Assembly: GCA_964236535.1 (NCBI GenBank)
Contig: CAXSEF010000013.1
Span: 1-55,149 of the forward strand
Reading direction: 5' to 3'
DNA from: CAXSEF01 sp964236535
GTDB lineage: Bacteria; Pseudomonadota; Alphaproteobacteria; Acetobacterales; Acetobacteraceae
DNA length: 55,149 nt
A program made the translations under genes and the position numbers. The stretch's first letter is position 1, and each line of letters begins with the position of its first letter. Under the pieces are notes generated by a model. The model searched no databases. It had not been told where the DNA came from and worked only from the letters and a program-made list of their open reading frames with translations. Positions 1 to 8,814 of this stretch are shown here, one piece after another.

Positions 1-51
1 AGCATAACCGGTTCAGGCTCGATCCCTACCACCACACGCCGGACCAAACAC

Positions 52-1077
52 CTAGACCGGCTCCGGATTGCGCTCGATGAACCCCCTCTGGTGCCAGTAA
101 GGATAGATTGGCGTGCTCGTGCTCGCGGTGTCGAGCGTCGCCACCTGCGCGGCGTTGAGGTTCCACCCCACCGCCCCCAGGTTCTGCCGCAGCTGCTCCT
201 CGTTGCGGGCGCCGATGATGACGTTGGCGACCGTCGGACGCTGCAGCAGCCAGTTCAGCGCCACCTGGGTCACGCTTCTACCAGTCTCCTCCGCCACCGC
301 GTCGAGCGCGTCGGTGACCCGGAACAGCGCCTCGTCGCCGACCGGCGGACCCTGCTCGGCGGTCTTGTGCAGCCGGCTCGCCGCGGGCACCGGCTTGCCG
401 CGCCCGATTTTTCCCGTCAGCCGTCCCCAGCCGAGGGGGCTCCACACCACCGCACCCACCTTCTGGTCCAGCCCGAGCGGCATCAGCTCCCACTCGTACT
501 CGCGCCCGATCAGCGAATAGTATGCCTGGTGGGCGACGTAGCGCGGCAGGTTATAGCGATCCGCCACCGCCAGCGACTTCATCAGGTGCCAGCCCGAGAA
601 GTTCGAGCAGCCCACGTAGCGAATCTTGCCGGCGCGGACCAGGTCGTCGAGCGCGCCCAGCGTCTCCTCCGGGGGCGTCAACGCATCGAAACCATGCAGC
701 TGGAACAGGTCTATGTGGTCGGTTCCCAGCCGGCGCAGCGCTGACTCGCACGCCCGGATCAGGTGCCAGCGCGACGAGCCGACCTCGTTTGGTCCCTCGC
801 CCGAGCGGAACGTCGCCTTGGTCGAGATCAGCACCTCGTTGCGCCGGCCGCGGATCGCCTCGCCCAGCACCTCCTCCGCGGCACCTGCCGAGTAGATGTC
901 GGCACTGTCGAACAGGGTGACGCCGGCCTCGAGGCAGATGTCCACCAGCCGCTTCGCCTCGGCGACGTCGGTACTGCCCCATGCGCCGAAGAACTCGCCC
1001 TTGCCGCCGAACGTCGCGGTCCCGAAGCTCAGCACCGGCACGCTAAATCCCGAGCCGCCCAGACGCCGATATTCCAT
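52..1077 (-). CDS. aldo/keto reductase
   Basis: 341-aa NAD(P)H-dependent oxidoreductase of the aldo/keto reductase superfamily, predicted to be a cytosolic TIM barrel reducing aldehydes or ketones; the natural substrate cannot be told. It starts MEYRRLGGSGFSVPVLSFG, the usual first strand of the family. The catalytic tetrad region is visible as FDSADIYSAG (Asp and Tyr about residues 57-62), a lysine in STKATF and the histidine in FQLHGFD. IIGARNEEQL near the C-terminus is the cofactor-phosphate binding segment. The ATG at 1077 is preceded by a strong GGGAGG ribosome site. An open frame continues far upstream on this strand but is only a high-GC shadow. The gene is divergent from the MFS transporter at 1277, with a 199-bp shared upstream region. 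Family assignment is firm; substrate is unknown. Confidence 0.9.
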   Translation of the reverse strand: MEYRRLGGSGFSVPVLSFGTATFGGKGEFFGAWGSTDVAEAKRLVDICLEAGVTLFDSADIYSAGAAEEVLGEAIRGRRNEVLISTKATFRSGEGPNEVGSSRWHLIRACESALRRLGTDHIDLFQLHGFDALTPPEETLGALDDLVRAGKIRYVGCSNFSGWHLMKSLAVADRYNLPRYVAHQAYYSLIGREYEWELMPLGLDQKVGAVVWSPLGWGRLTGKIGRGKPVPAASRLHKTAEQGPPVGDEALFRVTDALDAVAEETGRSVTQVALNWLLQRPTVANVIIGARNEEQLRQNLGAVGWNLNAAQVATLDTASTSTPIYPYWHQRGFIERNPEPV

Positions 1078-1276
1078 CAGACCCTCCCTCGCGCGATGCT
1101 GCGGATTCCAACGCGGCAACGCCCTCTGCGTCGCAACGGGCCTGACCGGCGGGCCCACGGCCTCGACCCGAACGCCGCTGTCGATCCGGAAACGACCGCC
1201 AGGTCCACGCCGGGCGAGTGCTCCGTCCCGTCGTGCGCTCTGGACAGGGCGCCCACGCACCGCCACTCCGTCACCC

Positions 1277-2521
1277 ATGGCCCCTGACGCACGACGTGCG
1301 CGAATCGCGACCACACTGGTATTCCTGCTGACCGGCCTGCTGCTCGGCACCTGGGCCACGCAGGTCGCGCCCTTGCGCGAGCGGCTTTCCCTCTCCGCCT
1401 CGGCGCTCGGGCTGGTGCTGCTGTGCGCAGCGCTGGGCGCGCTGCTGACCATGCCGCTGTCGGGCCGGCTGATCGCGCGCTTCGGCGCCGGCCGGGTGAT
1501 CCAGGCCGGCGCCACGCTGAGCTGCGCCATGCTGGTCTGCGCCACCCTCGCGCCCTCCTGGCCGCTGCTGTGCGCGGCGCTGTTCGCCTTCGGCGCCGGC
1601 TTCGGCACCGTTGATGTCGCGATGAACGCCGAGGCGGTGGCCGTCGAGCGCCGCGCCGGCCGCCCGGTGCTGTCCTCGGTGCACGCGATGTGGAGCCTGG
1701 GTGCGCTGTGCGGATCGGTCGGCGGCTCGGCGCTGCTTACGGTGCTCGCCCCCGGGCAGCAGGCAGTCGCGGTGGCGATCCCGTTGGTCGCTGCCCTGCT
1801 TGGCGCCGGTCTGATGCTGCACCGTCTGGCGCTGGCCGGCGTCGACGGCGCCACCGACGGGCGACCGCCCGGCGGGCCAGCCGCGCTGGCCAGTCTCTGG
1901 ACCCGCCCGGCACTGCTGCTGACGGGCGCGCTGATGTGCCTCTCCTTCGCCGTGGAGGGCGCGGTGCTCGACTGGGGCGCGGTGTATCTGCGCGACACCC
2001 GCCATGTTCCGCTGGCATCCGCCGCGCTGGGCTTCAGTGCGTTCTCGATGGCCATGATGGCGACCCGCTTCATCGGCGACCGGCTGCGGGTCCGCCTGGG
2101 CGATGCCGGGGTCCTGCAGGCCAGCTTGCTCGCGGCCGCAGGCTTCGCGGTCGTTCTGGCCGCACCGGGGCTGCCGCTGGCCCTGTGCGGCTTCGCGCTT
2201 GCCGGGGCCGGCGTCGCCAATGTGGTGCCAGTGCTGTTCAGCCTCGCCGGCACCCAGGGCGCCGGCACCCAGGGCGACAGGGCGTTGCGCGAGTCGACCC
2301 CGCCTGGTCAGCCAGCCATGGCCCGGAACCGCACCGGCGATGCCGTCGGCATCGCCTCGACGCTCGGCTACGCCGGAGTCCTCGGCGGCCCGCCGTTGTT
2401 CGGCCTGCTCGCCCAGGCCACTTCGGTGGGCTCGGCGCTCGCGGCGGCGGGTCTGCTATGCGCGGCGGTCGGACTGGCTGGCGGAGCCACGGCAAGGCTG
2501 ACGCTTCGTCCCGCCCGATAG
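1277..2521 (+). CDS. MFS transporter
   Basis: 414-aa integral inner-membrane protein with about 12 hydrophobic segments, a major facilitator superfamily permease. The first helix follows a short basic N-terminus (MAPDARRARIATTL). RLIARFGAGRV after helix 2 matches the family's loop 2-3 basic motif. The pattern resembles the YbjJ/FucP-like group of sugar or drug permeases, but the substrate cannot be read from sequence. I chose the ATG at 1277 because it directly precedes the first helix; the longer open frame upstream is low-complexity. About residues 325-355 form an unusual extra hydrophilic loop that begins with a short duplication (GTQGAGTQGD). It is divergent from the aldo/keto reductase, so the two may share regulation. 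Confidence 0.85.
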   Translation: MAPDARRARIATTLVFLLTGLLLGTWATQVAPLRERLSLSASALGLVLLCAALGALLTMPLSGRLIARFGAGRVIQAGATLSCAMLVCATLAPSWPLLCAALFAFGAGFGTVDVAMNAEAVAVERRAGRPVLSSVHAMWSLGALCGSVGGSALLTVLAPGQQAVAVAIPLVAALLGAGLMLHRLALAGVDGATDGRPPGGPAALASLWTRPALLLTGALMCLSFAVEGAVLDWGAVYLRDTRHVPLASAALGFSAFSMAMMATRFIGDRLRVRLGDAGVLQASLLAAAGFAVVLAAPGLPLALCGFALAGAGVANVVPVLFSLAGTQGAGTQGDRALRESTPPGQPAMARNRTGDAVGIASTLGYAGVLGGPPLFGLLAQATSVGSALAAAGLLCAAVGLAGGATARLTLRPAR

Positions 2522-2545
2522 ACCACGCTCGAGACCGCATCCTCC

Positions 2546-2760
2546 GAACTGCTGGCCCCGGCCATCGGCCTGGCAGCGAAGCGAGGCTGGGCTCCCCTTC
2601 CGTCCGCATTCCAACAACCCAGGCGGGGCTGTCGGACCTTGCGCGGGCTACCCCAGACCCGTCAAAGGCTGAGCCTTTGGAAATCTCCTCCTTAAGCATG
2701 GGGATTCCAAAGGCTCAGCCTTTGGCGGAGTCCAGAGGCAGAGCCTCTGGCCTTGCTTGC
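2546..2760 (+). repeat. intergenic palindromic repeat, copy R1 (reference orientation)
   Basis: Nearly full copy of the repeat family found throughout this window. Its right half carries three stem-loops: CAAAGGC/GCCTTTG (2663-2679), CCAAAGGC/GCCTTTGG (about 2707-2725) and CCAGAGGC/GCCTCTGG (2732-2750). A central CTTAAG sits at 2691-2696. The left half (GCGAAGCGAGGCTGGGCTCC and onward) matches the left half of copies R4, R8b and R9. The left terminus is degraded (GAACTGCTGGCC instead of GATACCAGCGGC). It fills the gap between the MFS gene and trpS and would be transcribed into the trpS leader. Confidence 0.85.
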
Positions 2761-2854
2761 GTAGCCGTGGTGGAGCGCGACCAGCCACGCGGCTCGCTGT
2801 ATCTGCCCGGCGCTACCCTTGACCCCGCCCCGGACGGTGCCGGACAACGGAGGG

Positions 2855-3850
2855 ATGCAGCGCATCTTCTCCGGTATCCAGCCGTCCGGCGATCTTCATC
2901 TTGGCAACTACCTGGGCGCGATCCGCAACTGGGTGTCGTTGCAGGCTGATCACGAGTGCCTGTACTGCCTAGTGGACCTGCACGCGATCACGGTGTGGCA
3001 GGAGCCGGCGGTGCTGGCGCGGCAGGCGCGCGAAGCGGCGGCAACGGTGATGGCGTGCGGCATCGACCCGGTGCGGCACGTGCTGTTCAACCAGTCGGCG
3101 GTGAGCGCGCACGCCCGGCTGGCCTGGGTGTTCAACTGCGTCGCCCGGATCGGCTGGCTGAACCGGATGACGCAGTTCAAGGACAAGGCGGGCCGCGACC
3201 GCGAGGCGATGTCGGTCGGGCTGTACGCCTATCCGGACCTGATGGCGGCGGACATCCACGCCTACCACGCGACGCGGGTGCCGGTTGGCGACGACCAGCG
3301 CCAGCACCTGGAGCTTGCGAACGACATCGGCGCGAAGTTCAACCACGACTACAAGGTGGAGTTCTTTCCCGTCATCGAGCCGGTGATCGGCGGCGTGGCG
3401 GCGCGGGTGATGAGCCTGCGCGACGGGGCGCGGAAGATGAGCAAGTCGGACCCGTCCGACCAGAGCCGGATCAACCTCACCGACTCGCCCGACGAGATCG
3501 CGATGAAAGTGCGCCGCGCCAAGACCGATCCGGAGCCGCTGCCGTCCGAGATCAACGGGCTGGAGGGTCGGGCGGAGGCGCGCAACCTGGTGGGGATCTA
3601 TGCGGCGATGACCGGCGTGGACCACGCGGCGGTGCTGCGCGAGCATGGCGGGCAGGGGTTCGGGTTGTTCAAGGGGATGCTCGCGGACCTGCTGGTGACG
3701 CGGCTGGAGCCGATCCGGGCGGAGACGGCGCGCCTGCTGCAGGATGTTGGACACGTGGATGCGGTGCTGCGCGAGGGCGCCGCGCGGGCCGCTGCGATCG
3801 CCGACCCGATCGTAGCGGAAGCGGAACGGATCGTGGGGTTCCTGCGCTAG
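2855..3850 (+). CDS. trpS: tryptophanyl-tRNA synthetase
   Basis: 331-aa class I aminoacyl-tRNA synthetase that charges tRNA-Trp with tryptophan, a cytosolic essential enzyme. The N-terminal MQRIFSGIQPSGDLHLGNYL carries the HIGH-equivalent motif (GDLHLGN). GDDQRQHLELANDI and the KMSKS loop RKMSKSDPS (about residues 190-198) are the other signature blocks. Length is normal for bacterial TrpRS. The ATG at 2855 is used because the conserved block begins there. The GGAGGG just before it is unusually close to the start, so the exact initiation arrangement is odd; a TTG 36 bp upstream is in frame but would add residues not seen in the family. It stands alone after repeat R1, with no partner gene in an operon. 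Confidence 0.96.
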   Translation: MQRIFSGIQPSGDLHLGNYLGAIRNWVSLQADHECLYCLVDLHAITVWQEPAVLARQAREAAATVMACGIDPVRHVLFNQSAVSAHARLAWVFNCVARIGWLNRMTQFKDKAGRDREAMSVGLYAYPDLMAADIHAYHATRVPVGDDQRQHLELANDIGAKFNHDYKVEFFPVIEPVIGGVAARVMSLRDGARKMSKSDPSDQSRINLTDSPDEIAMKVRRAKTDPEPLPSEINGLEGRAEARNLVGIYAAMTGVDHAAVLREHGGQGFGLFKGMLADLLVTRLEPIRAETARLLQDVGHVDAVLREGAARAAAIADPIVAEAERIVGFLR

Positions 3851-4420
3851 CGGCTGGCCGAACCGGCAAATCCAGGGACCCTTCCGCCCTGCGCCGGTCA
3901 AGGCGGACCCTTGGGCATCCAGGTGCAGGAACATCGCTGACAAGCGGCGCGGGCAGCCCGCGCGACCACTGGCGCCTGCCCAACGAATGATGCTGACCGC
4001 GCTAACCGCGGCGCCGCTGCACGCCCTGGTTCTCTTCCGGTCAGCGTGCGCGACGGGCTAGGCTTGCGTGTCCTGCGCGATCCGTGCGCTGGTGCGCCCA
4101 GACCGGCAGAACCTATCCGGCCAGGGAACGACATTTTTGCCGGACGCCGCCAGGTGCGCGGGCGAATGCGCCGGTATGGCATCACTCGCGGCCTTTCCCC
4201 CATCTCATGGGGGATGCCCGGCGACGAGCTTCGACGTCACTAATCCAGCCTCTTCGGCAACGGTCTCCGATCCGGCCAGGATCGGCTCCGATGCACCAGC
4301 CACACAACCCTGCCGCCATATGCGCGATCACCCGGCGCAACCCGCGCTGCCCCAGGTCGGCTGCTTCGACACGGCGTTCCACGGCCTGTCCTACGAGTTC
4401 GTCGCCGGCCGGCTGCTTTT
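3851..4420 (+). other. intergenic region, no gene seen
   Basis: About 570 bases between trpS and repeat R2. Short open frames occur on both strands but none has a recognisable domain, ribosome site or protein-like composition. No RNA gene was recognised. Confidence 0.6.
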
Positions 4421-4503
4421 GCAAACCCCTTCGTTAAGCATAGGGCCTCTCGAGGCTTGCCTTGACCGGAGTTCAGAGGCAGAGCCTCTGGACTCGCTTC
4501 CAG
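4421..4503 (+). repeat. intergenic palindromic repeat, partial copy R2
   Basis: Right half only of the repeat family, in the same orientation as R1. It keeps the spacer with GTTAAGCATAGGG, a middle stem of the alternative type (TCGAGGCTTGCCTTGA) and the last stem CAGAGGC/GCCTCTG (4474-4490). It lies directly upstream of the maf gene and would be in its leader transcript. The left half is missing. Confidence 0.8.
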
Positions 4504-4526
4504 CCCAGCCACGCAGGCGTTGAGCC

Positions 4527-5129
4527 ATGCTCCAGTCCCCCACCCCGCTGATCCTCGCCAGTGCCAGCACCACCCGCCTCGCTCTGCTCCAGGCCGCCGG
4601 ACTGCGCGTCGCCGCCCGCCCCGCCCGGATCGACGAGCACAGCCTCAAGCAGGCCGCCCGCGTCGACGACACCACCCCCTCCGACACCGCCTTGATGCTC
4701 GCCACCCTCAAGGCCCGCAGCATCCGCGACCCGGACGCCCTCGTCATCGGCGCCGACCAGCTTCTGACCTGCGACGGGACTTGGTTCGACAAGCCTGCCA
4801 CCCGCGCCGAGGCTCGCGACCACCTGCAGCGCCTGCGCGGCCACACTCACACCCTGCACACCGCCGTCGTATGCCTGCGTGGCATCACGCCGGTCTGGCA
4901 CCATGTCGCGACCCCGCGCCTGACCATGCGCCGCTTCTCCGAAGCCACGCTCGACGCCTACCTGGACACCGAGGGTGACGCCGTCCTGTCCAGTGTCGGC
5001 GCCTATCGGATCGAAGACCGCGGCCTCCAGCTGTTCGACACCGTCGAGGGCGAGCACACCGCAATCCTCGGCCTGCCGATGCTGCCGCTGCTCGGCTTCC
5101 TGAGGCAGCACGGCATCCTGCCGCGATAA
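4527..5129 (+). CDS. maf: Maf family nucleoside triphosphate pyrophosphatase
   Basis: 200-aa protein of the Maf/HAM1 fold, predicted to hydrolyse non-canonical or specific NTPs (dTTP/UTP or m7GTP type) to the monophosphate plus pyrophosphate. The N-terminal PLILASASTTRLALL is the Maf substrate-binding loop (usual form LASxSxxR). VIGADQLL (about residues 73-80) contains the catalytic aspartate, and DKPATRAEARDHL matches the family's KP-x(n)-A segment. YRIEDRG near residue 168 stands at the usual Y/E-G position. The family commonly neighbours aroE and coaE in alphaproteobacteria, but here it stands alone. The ATG at 4527 begins right after repeat R2. Subfamily specificity is not resolved. Confidence 0.9.
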   Translation: MLQSPTPLILASASTTRLALLQAAGLRVAARPARIDEHSLKQAARVDDTTPSDTALMLATLKARSIRDPDALVIGADQLLTCDGTWFDKPATRAEARDHLQRLRGHTHTLHTAVVCLRGITPVWHHVATPRLTMRRFSEATLDAYLDTEGDAVLSSVGAYRIEDRGLQLFDTVEGEHTAILGLPMLPLLGFLRQHGILPR

Positions 5130-5286
5130 CGAAGGCCGCGAGCCCTGCCGCAAATCGCCACCTCGAGGCGCCCGGCCTCCGTCAAACCCTGCGTCCGCAA
5201 CCTGCGCTGCCGCCTTGCGCACCACCCTTCCCCGTCCCCGGCCCGCGTGGCACCTTACGCGCAACGAATTGCGGAGAAACGCGGCC

Positions 5287-6000
5287 ATGGCCGTCAACAA
5301 GATCCACCCCGACGGCCCATCCGCCCTGGACGGCCTGCTGCGCGACGGTATGCTCATCCACTCCGGCGGCTTCGGGCTCTGCGGCATCCCGTCGACCCTG
5401 ATCACGGCGATCCGCGATTCTGGCGTGCGCGACCTGACCGTGGTGTCCAACAACGCCGGCGTCGAAAACGGCGGCCTCGGCGAGCTGCTGCAGACCCGCC
5501 AAATCAGCAGGATGATCAGCTCTTACGTCGGCGAGAACAAGCTGTTCATGGAGCAGTACCTCGCCGGCGAACTGCAGATCGAGTTCAACCCGCAGGGCAC
5601 CCTTGCCGAGCGCATTCGCGCCGGCGGTGCCGGCATTCCTGCATTCTATACCCGTACCGGACTCGGAACGACGATCGCCGAAGGCAAGGAGGTCCGCCAC
5701 TTCGACGGCCACGACTACATCATGGAACGCGGCCTGCGCGCAGACCTCGCCGTCATCCACGCCTGGCGCGCCGACCCCGAGGGCAACCTTGTCTACCGGA
5801 TGGCCGCGCGCAACTTCAATCCCGTCATGGCCACTGCCGCCACCGCCACCGTCGCCGAGGTCGAGGAGATCGTCGAGCAGGGCGCGCTCGACCCCGACGC
5901 CATCGTCACCCCGGGCATCTTCGTCAAGCGCATGGTCGTCGTGGGCAGCGCCGGCAAGCGCATCGAGCAGCGCACCACCCGCAAGAGAGAGGCCGCCTGA
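5287..6000 (+). CDS. scoA: 3-oxoacid CoA-transferase subunit A
   Basis: 237-aa alpha subunit of a succinyl-CoA:3-ketoacid (or acetoacetate) CoA-transferase, which moves CoA between succinyl-CoA and acetoacetate in ketone-body or polyhydroxybutyrate breakdown. The block HSGGFGLCGIPSTL near residue 25 is the CoA-binding GGFGxxGxP signature of family I CoA-transferases. GIPAFYTRTGLGT (about residues 117-129) is also typical. The ATG at 5287 has GGAG upstream; a longer frame from 5215 lacks homology-like sequence. It is followed one base later by scoB, so the two are co-translated. Family is firm; the choice between the Sco and Ato substrate type is inference from the ...GxGTxIAEGKE block. Confidence 0.93.
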   Translation: MAVNKIHPDGPSALDGLLRDGMLIHSGGFGLCGIPSTLITAIRDSGVRDLTVVSNNAGVENGGLGELLQTRQISRMISSYVGENKLFMEQYLAGELQIEFNPQGTLAERIRAGGAGIPAFYTRTGLGTTIAEGKEVRHFDGHDYIMERGLRADLAVIHAWRADPEGNLVYRMAARNFNPVMATAATATVAEVEEIVEQGALDPDAIVTPGIFVKRMVVVGSAGKRIEQRTTRKREAA

Positions 6001-6001
6001 C

Positions 6002-6658
6002 ATGCCCTGGACCCGCGATCAAATGGCCGCCCGCGCCGCCGCCGAGCTGCAGGACGGCTTCTACGTCAACCTCGGCATCGGCATCCCGACCCTCGTCGCC
6101 AATCACATCCCGCCTGGCATGACCATCCAGCTGCACAGCGAGAACGGCATGCTCGGCATGGGCCCGTTCCCCTACGAGGGCGACGAGGACCCCGACCTCA
6201 TCAACGCCGGCAAGCAGACCGTCACCACCCTGCCCACCAGCTCGTTCTTCGACAGCGCCACCTCGTTCGCGATGATCCGCGGCGGTCACGTCCAGCTCTC
6301 CATCCTCGGCGCGCTGCAGGTCGCGGAGAACGGCGACCTCGCCAACTGGATGGTCCCCGGCAAGATGGTCAAGGGCATGGGCGGCGCCATGGACCTCGTC
6401 GCCGGCGTGCCGCGCATCGTCGTGCTGATGGAGCACACCGCCCGCGGCGAGCCCAAGATCCTGCCCGCCTGCACCCTGCCGCTCACCGGTGCCGGCGTGG
6501 TCGACGTCATCGTCACCGACCTCGGGGTGTTCGACGTCGCCCGCCCTGGCCTCACTTTGGTCGACATCGCGCCCGACGTGAGCGTGGCCGACATCCGGGC
6601 CAGGACCGCCGCGGACTTCATGGTGCATCCCGATCTGGTGACCCGGCTCGCGGCCTGA
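6002..6658 (+). CDS. scoB: 3-oxoacid CoA-transferase subunit B
   Basis: 218-aa beta subunit partnering scoA. The catalytic glutamate that forms the glutamyl-CoA thioester is in SENGMLGMG (about residue 47). GIGIPTLVANHIP and the C-terminal GVVDVIVTDLGVF segment are characteristic of the B subunit. Its ATG lies one base after the scoA stop codon, which implies translational coupling and equal stoichiometry. Length is normal for the family. It is followed by a stem-loop (6712-6733) that could end the transcript. Confidence 0.94.
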   Translation: MPWTRDQMAARAAAELQDGFYVNLGIGIPTLVANHIPPGMTIQLHSENGMLGMGPFPYEGDEDPDLINAGKQTVTTLPTSSFFDSATSFAMIRGGHVQLSILGALQVAENGDLANWMVPGKMVKGMGGAMDLVAGVPRIVVLMEHTARGEPKILPACTLPLTGAGVVDVIVTDLGVFDVARPGLTLVDIAPDVSVADIRARTAADFMVHPDLVTRLAA

Positions 6659-6711
6659 GCCCCGGTCGGCGACCCTCGCTGATCCGGGGAGGTCGGCAGG
6701 AAGTGAGGGGT

Positions 6712-6745
6712 GTTCTTTCTTGAAGGAAAGAACCCAGGAATTTTT
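6712..6745 (+). terminator. candidate terminator after scoB
   Basis: Perfect 8-bp stem GTTCTTTC/GAAAGAAC with a 6-base loop (6712-6733), followed by a short run of five T at 6741-6745. The gap before the T-run is longer than in a canonical intrinsic terminator. A second small stem (GCTTCT/AGAAGC, 6804-6823) lies between here and the end of the convergent phosphatase pseudogene. Nothing else is seen between 6659 and 6914. Confidence 0.45.
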
Positions 6746-6914
6746 GCCCGTTGGATACCTGGCGTAACGGGCGGTCAGGATGCAAGACGCGGAAAGGCTT
6801 CTTGCTTCTTTTTCTCCAGAAGCAGACCTCCTGACTTCGACCAGGTCCCGAAAGACCACGTTCCTTCCCGCATACCCCGACCAGGCACGCGGTAACACCC
6901 AGGCCAGGAGGGTC

Positions 6915-8698
6915 CGAGCCTGCTCGGCGATAAGCTGGACCTTCCCGGACGGGACCCGGAACGTGGCCAGCTCCTGCAGCGTGCCGTCTTTCTCCTTGAT
7001 CGTACTCGCCACCCGGAAGTCGCAGGTCAGTGCCTGCGGCGTGATCGTCAGCACGGCGTACGTAGCCCAGGTGCTGCCGTTCCAGAACTGGATGTGCGGG
7101 TTCTGCGATAGGATCAGCGGCGCAAAGCTGTCCACGGGAAGCTGCCGGGACGCCGCCTTGTGCACCGCCGACGGCGCCGACAGCGGCACCGGCCGGTCGA
7201 CCCCGGCATCGAGGTAGTTGCCGGAGCTGATTGCGCCCACCATCAGCTCGACGCCCATCGGCGCTTCAGCGAGGTCGTCGAAATCGGCCCGCAAATACGA
7301 TGCCAAGTACAGATGGGCATCGCCGGACAGCACGACGAAGTTGGCGACCCCGTTGTCGCGGATGGCGCCCAGGATCTCGGCCCGCTCGGCCGGGTAGCCG
7401 TCCCACTGGTCGAGGTCGAAGAACTCGCACGTTGTCGCGTTCAGCAAGTACTGGCAGAGCATCACCTCGTTCGCCCAATCTTCCAGGTGGCCTTCAAGCG
7501 GGTGACGGTCTCGACGAACCAAACCTTCTGCTCTGTGCCCAGCATGGTACGGGCCGGGTGGGTGCGTTCGGTGCAGCCCGTCGTCTCGTAGCGCTGGCCC
7601 TCAATGTCGCCGCAGGGCGGCCCGTCGCGATACAGCCGCTCGTCGGTCACGACGAGGTCCATCAGGCTGCCGAAGCGGAAGTTGCGATACACCCTGATCG
7701 AGGTTTCCCAGCCGTTCGACCCGTCGAACGCGATATCGGCGAGGCCGTGCTCGCTCCAGGCCTGGGTCGCCTGCTGGCGCAGCGCCGGCTGCGGCGTGGT
7801 GGCGGTCAGCGGGGGCGTGTTGGTGTCCTCATGGAAGTCCTGGTAGCAGTCGTTGTAGAACTCGTGGTCGTCCCAGAGCTGGATCATCGCGAAACGCTCA
7901 TGCATCGCCTGCACGTCCGGATCGGCGCGATACACCCTGATAGAGGTGGCGGTAGTCGGCGAGGTTCTGCGGATAGCTTGCGCCGGACGGGTAGGGTGGC
8001 ACCACCCGGACCAGGCCGTTGTTGGGCCCACCACCCCGTCGTCGAGATACTCGTAGATGTAATCGCCGAGATGCACTACGACGTCGACCTCTTCCTGCGC
8101 GAGCAGGGCGCAAGGCGGTGTAGTAGCCGTTGCTGTAGTCCTGGCACACCACGAGGCCGAGACGCAGCTGGCTTAGGCTGTCGGCCGGCGGCGGCATGGT
8201 CTTGAAGCGTCCGGTGCGGCTGGCGACGCTCTGGTGGATGAACCGGTAGTAGTAGGTCGAGAACGGCTGCAGCGCGGGATGCGCGATCGGCAGCTTCACC
8301 GTGTTGTCATGGCGCGACAACGCCGCGGAGACGCCCTCGATCACGATGCTGCGCGGCGCGAAGTCCGCCTGCAACGTGACCTGCCAGCCGACCAGCTCCG
8401 ACAACACTCCCTCGACCGTGGCGGGATCGATGCGGGTCCAAAGCACCACGCCGTGCGGGTTCGGGTCGCCGGACGCGACGCTCTGCGGGTAGGTCGCCGC
8501 CTGGCGGCTCGCGGTGCGCGCGGCATGGGGCGCGAACAGCGCGTTGGGCCGGCCGGAGAGGCCGACGGCGCCCGGATCGGGCACGAACGGCACCGGGTTC
8601 GGGTAGGCCTGCGCAATTGCGGGATCGGGCAGCGCGCCGCTGATCGCCCAGCCGACTGTGCCGCCTGCGAAGGCGGCCAGGAAAACGCGTCGTTGCAT
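6915..8698 (-). pseudogene. PhoD-like alkaline phosphatase, multiply frameshifted
   Basis: Remnant of a secreted PhoD-family phosphodiesterase/alkaline phosphatase. It starts at the ATG at 8698 with an arginine-containing signal peptide (MQRRVFLAAFAGGTVGWAI). SVASGDPNPHGVVLWTRI is the PhoD N-terminal domain signature. The metal-site blocks HLGDYIYEY, WDDHEFYND and VVLSGDAHLYLAS are all present but in different reading frames. Four shifts are needed: near 8107 (extra C after TACACCGCCTTGCG), near 8033, near 7940 (extra G, CAGGGTG) and near 7480 (missing T, AAGATTGGGCG). The C-terminus runs past the expected end without a nearby stop. Each lesion is one base, several in homopolymers, so sequencing error is possible, but neighbouring genes on both sides are intact. 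Called a pseudogene; function if repaired would be phosphate scavenging in the periplasm. Confidence 0.8.
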
Positions 8699-8814
8699 GT
8701 CCGTCCCTGTTTTGATCCGAAGCGCTAGGTAACTTGGCACCGTCGGCGGCGGCATGAAGTTTCGAAGTCCGCCGCCTCTCGCCCGCGCCGCCGCCGGCCG
8801 CTAGTCTGCGGCGC

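Noticed and set aside
4046..4243. 65-codon frame between trpS and maf
   Set aside because: No ribosome site, no motif, Arg/Gly-rich noise composition.
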